Shown: positions 12,134 to 21,367, counted from the stretch's first letter. The stretch: 64,000 nt of DNA from Scytonema hofmannii PCC 7110 (GCF_000346485.2 NZ_KQ976354.1:6168479-6232478), one strand, 5' to 3'. Numbers and translations are program-made. The notes: generated by a model not told the origin, from the letters alone.

Positions 12134-12463
12134 ATCCCCGATTTCTTGTAGGATACTGTTGGCGAATGGGGGGTCAGACCCCCTATGTGGAATCAGAATC
12201 TAGAATCAGAATGGGAGCAACTGCTATAAAGTGCGGGCGTGCCCTCTTGACAAAAACATCTTTTATCTGACTGATGCGATGGTGGTATGGGGGATGTGCG
12301 CTCAACCCCATGCGGTAAACAGGCGATCGGACATCACCCAATCCGGTAAACAGGCGATCGGACATCACCCAATCCGGTAAACAGGCGATCGGACATCACC
12401 CAATCCGGTAAACAGGCGATCGGATATCACCCAATCCGGTAAACAGGCGATGCCATTTGAAAA
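12134..12463 (+). repeat. Left inverted arm with 31-bp tandem units
   Basis: The arm starts ATCCCCGATTTCTTG, contains a perfect palindrome of G and C runs around GGGGGTCAGACCCCC (about 12167-12183), a 120-bp unique stretch, and from 12313 four complete 31-bp units (GGTAAACAGGCGATCG...) plus a partial fifth. It ends TGCCATTTGAAAA. The reverse complement is found at 14815-15116. Confidence 0.9.
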
Positions 12464-12987
12464 GCAATAGCCATGAATGAAATGGTTTCAAATCGGGAAA
12501 CCCTTGTTTAGCAAGAGATACAAGTTTTAGTGCCGACCGGAGCGAGCGCACGGTGTGGCTCTGCATACTGGGGAGTGTATTCGGGAATTCTGGCTCCTGT
12601 CCTCTGCCCTGTACCGGGTTCGTTGGGTTTAAGACCCCCAACTCATGTGAAGGTAGGTGGCTACCGTTGAGGAGGGGGTATTACTTTTCATATCAAGTTC
12701 GGCTAATTGCCCATAATAAAAATTTCTCCCTTGTCCCCGTGTCTCCGTGTCTCCGCGTCAGTCCCAACTATGGGTATGCAACCGGACATGATATCATTGG
12801 GCAGCCCACAAAACGTCGGCATTACCAACTAGGCAATTGAAATTAGACCAAACAGGTATGAATGTCTGAATGTTTTCATTGCTGAATTAAATGAGAAAAA
12901 ATTGGGTTTGGCGTGATTTTTTCAATAGTTTGATTTATGTAATCAGCTAATTTTTTGGTGCTGATGGAATTTCTGGTCAGTGATAAA
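12464..12987. other. Spacer between left arm and transposase, nothing coding seen
   Basis: These 520 bp hold no gene I can support. At 12730-12758 is the GTGTCTCCGTGTCTCCGCG low-complexity word common in cyanobacterial spacers. The region has no counterpart on the other side of the transposase. Confidence 0.5.
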
Positions 12988-14653
12988 TTAAGCCAGTTCA
13001 GCACGCAGGGCCGCAAATGAACTTTTGCGAGTCAAAGCTTTAGTTGGACGAATTGACCAAGCAAAAAAACGAGCTAAATTAATTGCACAAGCAGTGGCGA
13101 TATGCTGTAGATGTGTTTTCACTAGTCCATAATATCGAGTCCGACGCAAATCAAATCGAACAATGCCTTGAGAGATCGTACCCTCAACACCAGCGCGACG
13201 TGCGTAGCGGCGCTGAAACTCTGGAGTTTGTTGTTGTTGGCGACGCTCCGCAACGTGCATCAAATTCCGCACGCGGTCGCAACTTAATTTTTCGCGGCGC
13301 AGTTTTAGCATTGGTACAATCACTTCTCATTGGGCATTTCTCACAAGTCTTACGGTCAAAGACAACTTCAATTAAGGGATTGTGATTGCAATCACGAGTT
13401 GGACGCCAAATGCGACTGCTTGAACCCATTGGACATTGAACAACTTGTTTGTCCCAATCAATGATAAAGGCACTCACATCAAAACCCGTGTTTAATTTGG
13501 CTTGCCACGACCTATTCATAGCCACAGGACCAACAACAGAAATTTGATAATTTTCATGGCTTTCTACTAATTGGTAAGCATCCACATAAGCCGCGTCCAC
13601 ATAATGCTCTTGTGGGAGCAAATCTTTGGCAGCCAGTTGCTCATGAACTACCGAAGTTACTTCCCCATCTGGAGTGGTAGCAGTTGTCGTCACTACATTA
13701 GTGATGAAATTTGGGGTCTCCTCATCACAAGTTTCTGTGAAATGAACTTTATATCCTGTCCAATTGATATCTCGCTTGCTACTATTACGTGCGTCTATAT
13801 CATAGGGGGATTCTATACAAATCGAATTCGGTGGCAATCCGATTTTGTCAGGATTTCGCCAGACTAATCCACTGGTATTAAATGTATACTGCTGAATCCA
13901 TATCTGTCTTAAGATTTCTACACTTTCGAGTTGCTGCAATTCTCTTTTTTCGCTTGAGCCAAACCAAGTTTTTTGCAGTAAATAATGCCCATCAAATCCT
14001 ATTTTTAGCGCTAACTCCTCCCGCTCACTTTGACTTTTTGGTAATCGATAATTATCAAATCTCCAGCTATAATGCTCAAACCATCTCTCACTAATAATCA
14101 GAGTTAACCATTCTGGCTCTACCGCCGCAATTTCGTTGAGCGCGGCTCTCAATGCTTCTCCCACTAACTCTAACCTATTAACTTGACGTATTGTTGCTAA
14201 CACTTGAGTTGAGTCTGTTCGTTGCTTACCACGCTGCTTGATGAGTTTTTTTTCTTGAAACCTCACCAACATTAAATCCAACAGTTTGTTCGATAATCCA
14301 TGCTCACATAATCGGCGGCGAAACTCGCTCAAAACGCTACAATCAAATCCCGAATCTGTTAACTCTAACCCCAACACATATTTCCAATCTATCCGACTTC
14401 TGACTGCATCTGCGGCTTGACGATCTGTTAATCCCTCTGTAAATTGCATCACCGTCACCAAGGCTAACTTTCCTGGTGATATTGCTGATTGACCACACAC
14501 CGCCGGAAATAGCTCTTGAAACTCTCTATCAGAGTAGATACTTCCGATCTCATCATACATATGCATATACATATTACCCTTGGGGAACGATGCACGTGCT
14601 ACTTGCACTGTTTGTTGTGGTATCTCCCATTGATTTTTTGGATGCAGTACCAT
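12988..14653 (-). pseudogene. IS1182-type transposase, frameshifted
   Basis: The first frame (14653 down to about 13255) gives the N-terminal DUF772-like part (YSDREFQELFPAVCGQSAIS, then LTDRQAADAVRSRIDWKYVL), the DDE core and the CEKCPMRSDCTNAK cysteine motif, up to KLRPRAEFDA. The expected continuation (ERRQQQQTPEFQRRYARRAG, VEGTISQG and TRYYGLVKTHLQH) is in a different frame ending at 12988. A single-base change near 13245-13260 therefore splits the gene. No slippery heptamer is visible there, so I call it a dead copy, or a sequencing error. Apart from the shift the protein looks recent: no internal stops in either half. Confidence 0.88.
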
Positions 14654-14789
14654 ACTCAGACCTCACCACTGACTTCTGTTGTCATCTTTTCATTCTGACT
14701 TTTCAAAGGACACGAATGGAAGTCAAAACCCCCTGATTCTCTCATCAAAGTCCATAACCCCATATTTCTTCACCAATGTAGTTTCCACA

Positions 14790-14818
14790 GCAGCCCACCC
14801 TTTGTGGGCTGCCTTTTT
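14790..14818 (+). terminator. Stem-loop with T-run
   Basis: A nine-base perfect stem (GCAGCCCAC / GTGGGCTGC) with a five-base loop is followed by CTTTTT. It would stop plus-strand transcription entering the right arm from the IS side. Confidence 0.65.
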
Positions 14819-15116
14819 CAAAGGGCATCGCCTGTTTACCAGGTTAGGTGATGTTCGATCGCCTGTTTACCGGGTGAGGTGATGTTCGATCGCCTGTTTA
14901 CCGGGTGAGGTGATGTTCGATCGCCTGTTTACCGCATGGGGTTGAGCGCACATCCCCCATACCACCATCGCATCAGTCAGATAAAAGATGTTTTTGTCAA
15001 GAGGGCACGCCCGCACTTTATAGCAGTTGCTCCCATTCTGATTCTAGATTCTGATTCCACATAGGGGGTCTGACCCCCCATTCGCCAACAGTATCCTTGT
15101 AGAAGTCGGGGATCTA
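14815..15116 (-). repeat. Right inverted arm with 31-bp tandem units
   Basis: This is the reverse complement of the left arm. It has four copies of the GGTAAACAGGCGAT word (three full 31-bp units plus a partial) against five in the left arm, and the unit sequence differs slightly (CGAACATCACCTCACCC rather than CGGACATCACCCAATCC). The outer end (ATCCCCGACTTCT) covers the stop codon of the adjacent phosphate permease gene. Confidence 0.9.
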
Positions 15117-16373
15117 GGTTACCCAATTGATAATGCCGAATAAAATAGCACAAATGCCTGCACTTAGGGGAACTGTGATGAGCCATGCTGCAGCAATCCC
15201 TTGGAGTGTTTTAAACTGAACGGACTTTGCATCTTTTACCAATCCAATGCCAACAACGCCACCGACGAGAGCATGAGAAGTAGACACAGGTAACCCGATT
15301 CGTGAAGCAAGTAAAATGGTGGTAGCAGTTGCTAGTTCAGCACAGAATCCGCTACTGGGTTGTAGGGCAATAATACTTTCTCCTATGGTGGCAATCACTT
15401 TTTTACCCCAAACAGCTAAACCAGCTACAATACCAACACCACCAATAACTAAAATCCATAGGGGAATATCAATACCGTTTAGGGGTACTGTACCAGTACG
15501 ATTGATATAGACAATTGTCGCCAAAGGTGCTATGGCATTGCCAACATCATTGGAGCCATGAGCAAACGCTACAAAACAAGCACTTAATAGTTGAAATCTA
15601 GCGAATAATTCTTCAACGGGATTTTGAAATTGGGGATGATAACTTTCCTTCTCTCCTCTCGTGTCTTCCAACTGTCGCCAACTGTAGAACGTGAGACCAA
15701 CGGCTGCTAAAGCACCACTGGCTAAGGAAATATCATGTGCGGGTATTTTGAACCCAACTTGTGTTATCAAAAAATTTGCTATTGGTTGAGTGACTGATGG
15801 TAAAACAATAACACCAAAAACTCCTAGCAAAATTGCACTCAACCAAGGAATCCATTCGTTTAAGGGTATCAGTGGGTTTGGTCGATCTAGAATCCAATAC
15901 TTAATTTGACTGTAGAATAAAGCGGCGATCGCACCACTAATAATTGGGGTAACAATCCAGCCGATAGTAATTCGTCCAATGGATAACCAATCAATAGCAT
16001 TGACTCCTAACGCAACCCAACTAAATCCGGCGATCGCACCTACAACTGCATGGGAAGAAGAGACAGGTAAACCCCGTGATGTGGCTATTTGCAACCACAA
16101 ACCACAAGATATAAGAACTGTTAACATTCCAGTCACTAGTGTCTGAGGTGCATTGACAAATAAAGCAGGATTGGCAATTTTTGTTGCCAGAGTTTGTGAT
16201 ACTTCATGTCCAAAAAGAACTGCACCCGTAAATTCTAATATCCCTGCAATTATCAGGGCTTGTTTCAATGTCACGGCTTTGGAGCCTACTGATGTTCCCA
16301 TTGAGTTAGCAACATCATTTGCTCCTAAATTCCATGCTAGGTAGAAGGCGAGAATTGTTACTAGAATAAGCAT
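15114..16373 (-). CDS. Inorganic phosphate permease, Pit/PHO4 family
   Basis: This is a low-affinity cation-coupled phosphate transporter of the plasma membrane. Both PHO4 signature repeats are present: GANDVANSMGTSVGSKAVT near the N-terminus (from residue 18) and GSNDVGNAIAPLATIV in the second half. Both are followed by the SSSHA/STSHA motifs (LPVSSSHAVVGA, LPVSTSHALVGG). About ten hydrophobic helices are split by a hydrophilic loop (SWRQLEDTRGEKESYHPQF). Its 419 residues are complete. The TAG stop overlaps the outer end of the right inverted arm of the IS island, so an insertion may have landed exactly at the gene end. No pho box was searched reliably. Confidence 0.93.
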   Translation of the reverse strand: MLILVTILAFYLAWNLGANDVANSMGTSVGSKAVTLKQALIIAGILEFTGAVLFGHEVSQTLATKIANPALFVNAPQTLVTGMLTVLISCGLWLQIATSRGLPVSSSHAVVGAIAGFSWVALGVNAIDWLSIGRITIGWIVTPIISGAIAALFYSQIKYWILDRPNPLIPLNEWIPWLSAILLGVFGVIVLPSVTQPIANFLITQVGFKIPAHDISLASGALAAVGLTFYSWRQLEDTRGEKESYHPQFQNPVEELFARFQLLSACFVAFAHGSNDVGNAIAPLATIVYINRTGTVPLNGIDIPLWILVIGGVGIVAGLAVWGKKVIATIGESIIALQPSSGFCAELATATTILLASRIGLPVSTSHALVGGVVGIGLVKDAKSVQFKTLQGIAAAWLITVPLSAGICAILFGIINWVT

Positions 16374-16379
16374 TTTTGT

Positions 16380-16488
16380 TAGTGGTTAGTTGTTAGTTGT
16401 TGGTTGTTAGTTGTTAGTTGTTAGTTGTTAATATTAGCTACTAACCACTAACCACTAACTACTATCTACTAACCACTAACTATTAACT
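16380..16488. repeat. TTAGTTG heptamer array with inverted partner
   Basis: About eight TTAGTTG-type heptamers are followed, after AATATTAGCT, by the reverse-complement word ACTAACC repeated six to seven times. The two halves could pair into one long hairpin between the pit and dehydrogenase genes, reaching into the dehydrogenase stop region. Confidence 0.8.
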
Positions 16489-17525
16489 ATCAATATTTTG
16501 TAAGTTTCCGGAGTCGGTGCGATCGCTCTTTCTACGGCTGCTGACAAATCTTGTAATGGGATGCGATCGCTAATCAAAGCTTGTACGTCAATGCGCTTAT
16601 TAAACACGATATCAGCTGCTAAACTTTGTAGTCGATATGATGAACTGTAGCTACCCATCAAATCTATTTCTCTTCTATAAAGAAGATTGGGATTGATGGA
16701 AATTTCTACTTCATCGGGAAATTCAGCGAAAAAGAGAATTTTGCCACCTTTGCGGGTACAGTCGAGGGATTGGAAGAACGCTTTTTCACTGGGGACAGCA
16801 AGCAGAGTGACATCAACTCCCAAACCATTGGTTAGGGCATGAATCTTTTCTGGTAAATTAGGATCGCGAGCATCAAATGCTGCTTCTGCTCCCACATTCA
16901 AAGCTTTTTCCATTCTCGAAGGCAGTAAGTCGGTAGCGATCGCTCTTGCTCCAAAATACTTCACCAACATGATAAACATCAACCCAATTGGTCCAGCACC
17001 AGTAATTAAAACTGTTTGACCTGGGGCAATTTGAGCTTTTTTCACTGCTTTAAGACAGCAGTTAGTTGGTTCTACAAAACTTGCTTGTTCAAAACTCACA
17101 TTATCGGGAATGGGAATTAACCCACCGTTTCTGACAATATGACCGGGAACTTTAACGTACTCAGCAAAACCACCTCCACTAGGTGCAAACCCTGCCGTAG
17201 TACAGATATTTTTGTAAGTATCGCACATGGAAAAGTTATCATTTAAGCAATAAGCGCAACGCATACAAGGTATGTGATGCATAACTGCTACCCTTTGCCC
17301 AATCTGCCAGCCTGTGACCTCAGAACCGATCGCTGCTATAGTTCCCGCAGTTTCATGTCCAAAGATACGTGGTGGTTCGTACAGGGGATAACGAATTTTT
17401 TTGATATCAGATTGACACAATCCCACAACTTGCACTTGAACTAAGACTTCATCAGGTTCCAGTGTAGGTACGGGAATCTCTTCGTAAGATAGCTGATTGA
17501 CGCCTCTAAAGACCTGTGCTTTCAC
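16476..17525 (-). CDS. Zinc-dependent medium-chain dehydrogenase
   Basis: This is an alcohol/polyol dehydrogenase of the MDR superfamily. Visible features are: the catalytic-zinc residues C in GLCQSD, GHE (GHETAGTIAAIGSEV) and the later E (FVEPTNCC); the structural-zinc set CMRCAYCLNDNFSMC (four Cys); and the NAD(P)-binding GAGPIGLM. The 349 residues are full length. The Cys spacing and the SDIKKI context resemble sorbitol/threonine dehydrogenase-like members rather than class III ADH; the substrate is unknown. It is on the same strand as pit with a heptamer array between them, so an operon is not obvious. Confidence 0.88.
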   Translation of the reverse strand: MKAQVFRGVNQLSYEEIPVPTLEPDEVLVQVQVVGLCQSDIKKIRYPLYEPPRIFGHETAGTIAAIGSEVTGWQIGQRVAVMHHIPCMRCAYCLNDNFSMCDTYKNICTTAGFAPSGGGFAEYVKVPGHIVRNGGLIPIPDNVSFEQASFVEPTNCCLKAVKKAQIAPGQTVLITGAGPIGLMFIMLVKYFGARAIATDLLPSRMEKALNVGAEAAFDARDPNLPEKIHALTNGLGVDVTLLAVPSEKAFFQSLDCTRKGGKILFFAEFPDEVEISINPNLLYRREIDLMGSYSSSYRLQSLAADIVFNKRIDVQALISDRIPLQDLSAAVERAIAPTPETYKILIVNS

Positions 17526-17875
17526 TTTGATTTTTCACCGCTCAACGATATTAGATCTAACACTCTTCGGTGAATTTTGTACTACGAAATACAGTTTCAG
17601 TTTTTGTAGTTCCTGCATCTTGCAGTCTTGTATCAGGGACGGGCAAGATGCCCATCCCACAAGAACTATGTTTAATACAAGTGAGACTACACCGTGTATT
17701 TATACTTGGTTATAATTAAAATACTGTACGTTCGCTCATTTTTGAAGAGAGAGAGGAAATAATACCTTATGGTTCAAGGAAAAAACCATTATCTGGATCT
17801 AATTGTGCTGATACCATGTAATACTTGGAAAAGGCGTTCTTTTTTTAATCGCTTTTTTTCTGAGTTGGTGTTTCC
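17526..17875. other. Intergenic region with a MITE-like remnant
   Basis: No gene is seen in 350 bp. At about 17610-17665 a GGGACGGGCAAGATGCCCATCCC hairpin-type segment with flanking CTTGTATC resembles the inner hairpin of the 125-bp elements at 30079 and 44773. The antitoxin-like gene ends just after, and I find no PIN-type toxin frame downstream of it here. Confidence 0.45.
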
Positions 17876-18352
17876 TCATCTGGTGGAGAAACTTTTCTCC
17901 TCATCGTAAAATCCCTCATCTTGCAGAAACTCAGTAAGCTCTTGAAGAGCTTGCCGACGCTTAATATCTCGTTGTTCTTTATATTTCATTAAATCTCGAA
18001 AAAGAACCCTTCGATGTGTTCCGACTTTAATGTAAGGAATATCTTCTTGTTCGAGTAACTTAATTAAATAGGGACGTGAAACATTGAGAAAATCTGCTGC
18101 TTGTTGTGTCGTCATTTCACAATTTTCTGGAATTATAGATATAGTTTCACCTTTCACAAAAGATTGAACGATGTAATGCAATACCTGACGCAGTGACTCG
18201 GGAATATCAATTTGTTCTCCGTTGGCTCCTACTATTTTGGCAATGTTACCTTCTGTTCGCAAGATTTGCTCTAATTGCTTGAGAGTTTGAGCTTCTTGCT
18301 CTTGCGCGACTGCGGACTCTAGCGATGCAGTAGTCCCTAATATGATGGTCAT
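17876..18352 (-). CDS. Excisionase-type HTH protein, orphan antitoxin candidate
   Basis: Residues about 79-125 (MTTQQAADFLNVSRPYLIKL then GTHRRVLFRDLMKYK) are a MerR-like excisionase helix-turn-helix (HTH_17). The N-terminal half is helical. Proteins of this build commonly pair with a PIN-domain toxin gene that overlaps their stop codon. Here the 300 bp downstream contain no such frame, so the antitoxin appears to have lost its partner, or to act alone as a DNA-binding protein. The start is an ATG at 18352; it is divergent from the Uma2 gene. Confidence 0.7.
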   Translation of the reverse strand: MTIILGTTASLESAVAQEQEAQTLKQLEQILRTEGNIAKIVGANGEQIDIPESLRQVLHYIVQSFVKGETISIIPENCEMTTQQAADFLNVSRPYLIKLLEQEDIPYIKVGTHRRVLFRDLMKYKEQRDIKRRQALQELTEFLQDEGFYDEEKSFSTR

Positions 18353-18505
18353 ACTCAGTATCTAAAAATTTTTCCTAAGTTACAATTATTATTGTATTAC
18401 ATAAACGCAATAATCGAAAAACTAACAACAAAGGACGACAAGGAAATTGCGTTATCATTACAAAAACTAGCCATTTCATGCTTACAGCTAAAGGGAGTTT
18501 CCGCC

Positions 18506-19150
18506 GTGTTTGCTCTCGTTTCACCTGAAAAAATCCAGCTACCACCAGGAGCTGTTATACGGTTATCTGCTACGTGGGAAGAGTATCAAATATTATCTCA
18601 ACAACGAGGTGACAGTTCTATCCCACGTATGAAATACCAAAACCAGGAAGTTCTTCTCATGTCTCCCCTTCCCAAGCATGGACGTGATGCTCACTTAATC
18701 GCCCATATCATTACAACTTTGTTGGATTACACTGGTCGCGAATATGATGCGTTTACCCCAGTGACGATAGAACTTTCAGAAGAAAGCGGTATTGAGCCTG
18801 ATTACTGCTTCTACATTGATAATTGGGAAACTGCATCAGGCAAAGAGCGAATTAACTGGAGTATCGATCCTCCTTTTGATTTGGTACTGGAGATTGACGT
18901 AACTAGCTATTCCGATGTCAATGATTACCTTCCCTACAAAGTTCCCGAAGTTTGGTTTTTTAAGAAAAAACAGCTTTCTATCTATCAGTTACAAGGTACA
19001 GAATATATTCTCCAAACTCAAAGCGTCTATTTTCCAGACATCAATATTCATGATGTCATTGCTAGATGCTTACAAATTGCGTATGAGCGAAATACAAGTG
19101 CAGCAATCCGCGACCTTAGGCAACAATTAGAGGTAGGGAATGGGGAGTAG
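18506..19150 (+). CDS. Uma2-family (DUF820) endonuclease-like protein
   Basis: This is a PD-(D/E)XK-fold protein of a family greatly expanded in cyanobacteria, with function mostly unknown. A longer frame starts at a TTG (18392), but the GTG at 18506 has AAGGGAG 9 bp upstream and gives the typical FALVSPEKIQLPPGAVIRL opening, so I choose it. Core residues are visible: WEEYQ near the N-terminus, EPDYCFYIDN (the catalytic Asp region) and FDLVLEIDVTS. The C-terminus runs into a GTAGGGAATGGGGAGTAGGG low-complexity tract that supplies the stop. Confidence 0.8.
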   Translation: MFALVSPEKIQLPPGAVIRLSATWEEYQILSQQRGDSSIPRMKYQNQEVLLMSPLPKHGRDAHLIAHIITTLLDYTGREYDAFTPVTIELSEESGIEPDYCFYIDNWETASGKERINWSIDPPFDLVLEIDVTSYSDVNDYLPYKVPEVWFFKKKQLSIYQLQGTEYILQTQSVYFPDINIHDVIARCLQIAYERNTSAAIRDLRQQLEVGNGE

Positions 19151-19224
19151 GGAGTAGGGAGTAGCGCAAAATCCATGCATCTAAAATCCAAAATGGTACT
19201 CAGTTATCTACCAGAAAGTCAGGA

Positions 19225-21027
19225 ATGGTTAATCAGACATATACAGCCGATGTTTTAGTAGTCGGAGGCGGGACAGGAGGAACCGCAGCTGCTATCCAAG
19301 CAGCACGACGGGGGGCAAAAACTATTTTGGTGAGTGAATTTCCTTGGTTGGGGGGAATGCTCACTTCAGCAGGAGTATCAGCACCGGATGGGAATGAGTT
19401 GGAAGCTTTCCAAACAGGGTTGTGGGGTGCTTTTATACAAGAATTACAACGCCGTCAGCCACTTGGGTTAGACAACAGTTGGGTTAGCTTCTTTAGTTAC
19501 GACCCCCGCATTGGAGCAGAAATTTTTGCAGATTGGGTACAAGAGTTGCCAAACTTGCTTTGGATCGCAGGACAAACACCGTTGGAGGTCATTCAACAAA
19601 ATAACTGCGTTGGCGGTGTCCGGTTTGTAGATTTTACTGTCAATGCTAAAGTGACTCTTGATGCCACAGAGTTGGGGGATTTGTTAGCTTTAGCTGAAGT
19701 CCCTTACCGTTGGGGTTGGGAGTTGAGGTCTGAATGGGGAGAAAATAGCGCTCCAGCATTATTTGATTATCTCACAGAAAAATATCCAGTGCAAGCCCCC
19801 ACTTGGGTAGTGGTGATGCAAGATTTTGGTGAATCTGTTGCTCCTGAAATCCCAAGTGCGCCAAATGACAACCCCTCACAATTTACTGGTGCTTGGGATG
19901 ACTACGGTGCAGAACAATTTTTGAATTACGGGCGCTTACCTGGGGGTCTGTTTATGATTAACTGGCCGATTCATGGTAATGATTACGGTCATGGCGTCGA
20001 GCGAGTCATAGCATCATTAGAGATGCGACGCGAGTTTCTCCAAGAATGTCTTTGGCACAGCCAAAATTTTGCCCGTTTTATCCAAAATCAACTCGGTCCT
20101 CGCTACGGTTTAGCCAATGACATTTTTCCTCAATCCTCAATCCAAAATCCAAAATCCAAAATCCAAAATCCCACCAGCGCCTTCGCCCTTCACCCCTATT
20201 ACCGGGAAAGCCGCCGCCTCGTGGGACTCACTACCATACGAGAACAGGATATTTTGCCAATTGCTGGAGGTAGAGTTGCGCCGTTACATGAGGATACCAT
20301 TGCTATTGGGAACTATGCTAATGACCATCATTATCCCGGTGTAAAATTTGAACTCCTTCCTAAATCTATTCGCTGGGGAGGACGTTGGACGGGAACTCCT
20401 TTTACAATTCCTTACCGTTGTCTTGTTCCTATAAAAACAGATGGTTTATTAGTGTGTGAGAAAAATATTTCGGTTTCTCATATTGCTAATGGCTCGACTC
20501 GATTGCAACCTGTAGTTATGGGTATTGGTCAAGCTGCTGGTATGGCAGCGGCTTTGTGTATTGAGTTAAATTTAAGTCCTCGCGATCTGCCTGTAAGAAT
20601 CTTGCAAGAGGCTTTATTGCGCGATCGCCACCATGCAGCTGGCATCATTCCAATATTTAACTTACCACCTGATTCTCCGGATTGGTTACATTTGCAACTG
20701 TATTATTTAGATAATCCAGAAACATATCCGAAGAGCGGCAATTGCCCCCACTTATCGCCTCCTCAGGACTTTTACTGTGATGGCGATTCTGTTAATTTAA
20801 GAAACATTGATTGTTTCACAGGGCTTTTTCATCGCCAAGCTCAGCAGGATTATAAATTTATTATTATTTTGCCAAGGAATTACCAGGGGCAAACTTGGCA
20901 GATTGTGACGTTGCGATCGCACATTGACGAGCAGTTGCAAACATATCTTCATGGGCAACTACTCAAAATTTGGGGTCGTTTTAACCGTGCGGGAAATTGG
21001 TTACTAGTTGAACATATCGATTGCTAA
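19225..21027 (+). CDS. FAD-dependent oxidoreductase (FAD_oxidored family)
   Basis: The N-terminal VLVVGGGTGGTAAAIQAARR is a dinucleotide-binding fold, followed by LGGMLTSAGVSAPDG. A later VSHIANGSTRLQPVVMGIGQ segment is the second FAD-contact region. Proteins of this PF12831-type family are flavin dehydrogenases whose substrates are mostly unknown. At residues about 302-317 the reading frame crosses an AAAATCC-type repeat (QSSIQNPKSKIQNPTS) that looks like an in-frame insertion between DIF and the conserved HPYYRESRRL. The gene is otherwise intact (600 codons). The start ATG follows GTCAGGA closely. Confidence 0.85.
   Translation: MVNQTYTADVLVVGGGTGGTAAAIQAARRGAKTILVSEFPWLGGMLTSAGVSAPDGNELEAFQTGLWGAFIQELQRRQPLGLDNSWVSFFSYDPRIGAEIFADWVQELPNLLWIAGQTPLEVIQQNNCVGGVRFVDFTVNAKVTLDATELGDLLALAEVPYRWGWELRSEWGENSAPALFDYLTEKYPVQAPTWVVVMQDFGESVAPEIPSAPNDNPSQFTGAWDDYGAEQFLNYGRLPGGLFMINWPIHGNDYGHGVERVIASLEMRREFLQECLWHSQNFARFIQNQLGPRYGLANDIFPQSSIQNPKSKIQNPTSAFALHPYYRESRRLVGLTTIREQDILPIAGGRVAPLHEDTIAIGNYANDHHYPGVKFELLPKSIRWGGRWTGTPFTIPYRCLVPIKTDGLLVCEKNISVSHIANGSTRLQPVVMGIGQAAGMAAALCIELNLSPRDLPVRILQEALLRDRHHAAGIIPIFNLPPDSPDWLHLQLYYLDNPETYPKSGNCPHLSPPQDFYCDGDSVNLRNIDCFTGLFHRQAQQDYKFIIILPRNYQGQTWQIVTLRSHIDEQLQTYLHGQLLKIWGRFNRAGNWLLVEHIDC
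20128..20178. repeat. AAAATCC repeat inside the oxidoreductase gene
   Basis: Four tandem CAAAATC-type heptamers lie in frame within the coding sequence, the same word as in spacers at 7006 and in menC at 62140. Together they add about 16 residues to a surface position (inference) before HPYYRES. Confidence 0.75.
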
Positions 21028-21070
21028 CAAGGTTTTTTTGCGGTAAAAAACAATACTCTTAAATAAATTA

Positions 21071-21101
21071 TCCGGATGCACAAAAGAAAACTCAGTATCA
21101 G
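21071..21101 (+). promoter_or_regulatory. DIF+-like promoter upstream of patX
   Basis: TCCGGA at 21071-21076 is the DIF+ hexamer known at the -35 position of HetR-dependent start sites in Anabaena. A TATCAG at 21096-21101 (19 bp spacing) or AGTATC a little earlier (17 bp) could be the -10. The start codon is 33 bp further on. Seen: the hexamer. Inferred: its use. Confidence 0.55.
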
Positions 21102-21133
21102 TGAAATGGATAGTTCAAAAATAAACATTCATT

Positions 21134-21367
21134 ATGCGTGCAGCTGTTTCACTTTTAATCGTAGGTTTCCTGTGTAGCTCCTTTGCTATTAACAACCAAG
21201 TACCTAACACTTTCTCATCCAAATATGATTCGCCACAATTGATTTTGGCGAGAGCGACAAGAAGAAGCTCAACCTCACAACCTGGAGGCTCTAGACGTTC
21301 ACCTTACAGAGGTAGTGGACGTAGAGAATTAATGGAATTTATCAGTACTACGCAATCTGATGTCTAA
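21134..21367 (+). CDS. patX: PatX-like RGSGR pentapeptide precursor
   Basis: This 77-residue protein has a hydrophobic secretion-type N-terminus (MRAAVSLLIVGFLCSSFA) and a basic Ser/Arg/Gly-rich C-terminal part that contains RGSGR at residues 59-63 (bases 21308-21322). That is the pentapeptide by which PatS and HetN block HetR. PatX is described as a small exported protein with RG(S/T)GR near its C-terminus, present in nearly all hetR-containing filamentous cyanobacteria; this gene has that exact layout. The TCCGGA element upstream suggests expression in differentiating cells. It would be processed and exported to inhibit HetR in neighbours. The pentapeptide is followed by 14 more residues, so proteolysis at both sides would be needed. 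Confidence 0.85.
   Translation: MRAAVSLLIVGFLCSSFAINNQVPNTFSSKYDSPQLILARATRRSSTSQPGGSRRSPYRGSGRRELMEFISTTQSDV

Larger units (their letters stand above)
12134..15116. mobile_element. Island: IS1182-type transposase between long inverted arms
   Basis: Two nearly identical sequences in opposite orientation (12134-12463 and 14815-15116) bracket a damaged IS1182-type transposase. The right arm reaches the stop codon of the pit gene at 15114. The two arms differ mainly in the number of 31-bp units and in a few bases. Whether the arms are the true ends of one transposon or a pre-existing repeat pair around an IS cannot be decided from one copy. A stem-loop followed by T5 at 14790-14818 lies at the inner end of the right arm. 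I could not fix short terminal inverted repeats for the IS itself. Confidence 0.55.

Noticed and set aside
12167-12183. GGGGGTCAGACCCCC as a HetR binding site
   Set aside because: It resembles the GGGGTCTAACCCC core of the hetP site, but it is part of a repeated arm around an IS and not upstream of a developmental gene.
12313-12450. 31-bp repeat array as a CRISPR locus
   Set aside because: Units follow each other directly without spacers, and no cas gene is near; it is a minisatellite.
13184-13323. Programmed frameshift in the IS1182-type transposase
   Set aside because: No slippery sequence or stimulatory structure is seen, and this family is normally encoded in one frame.
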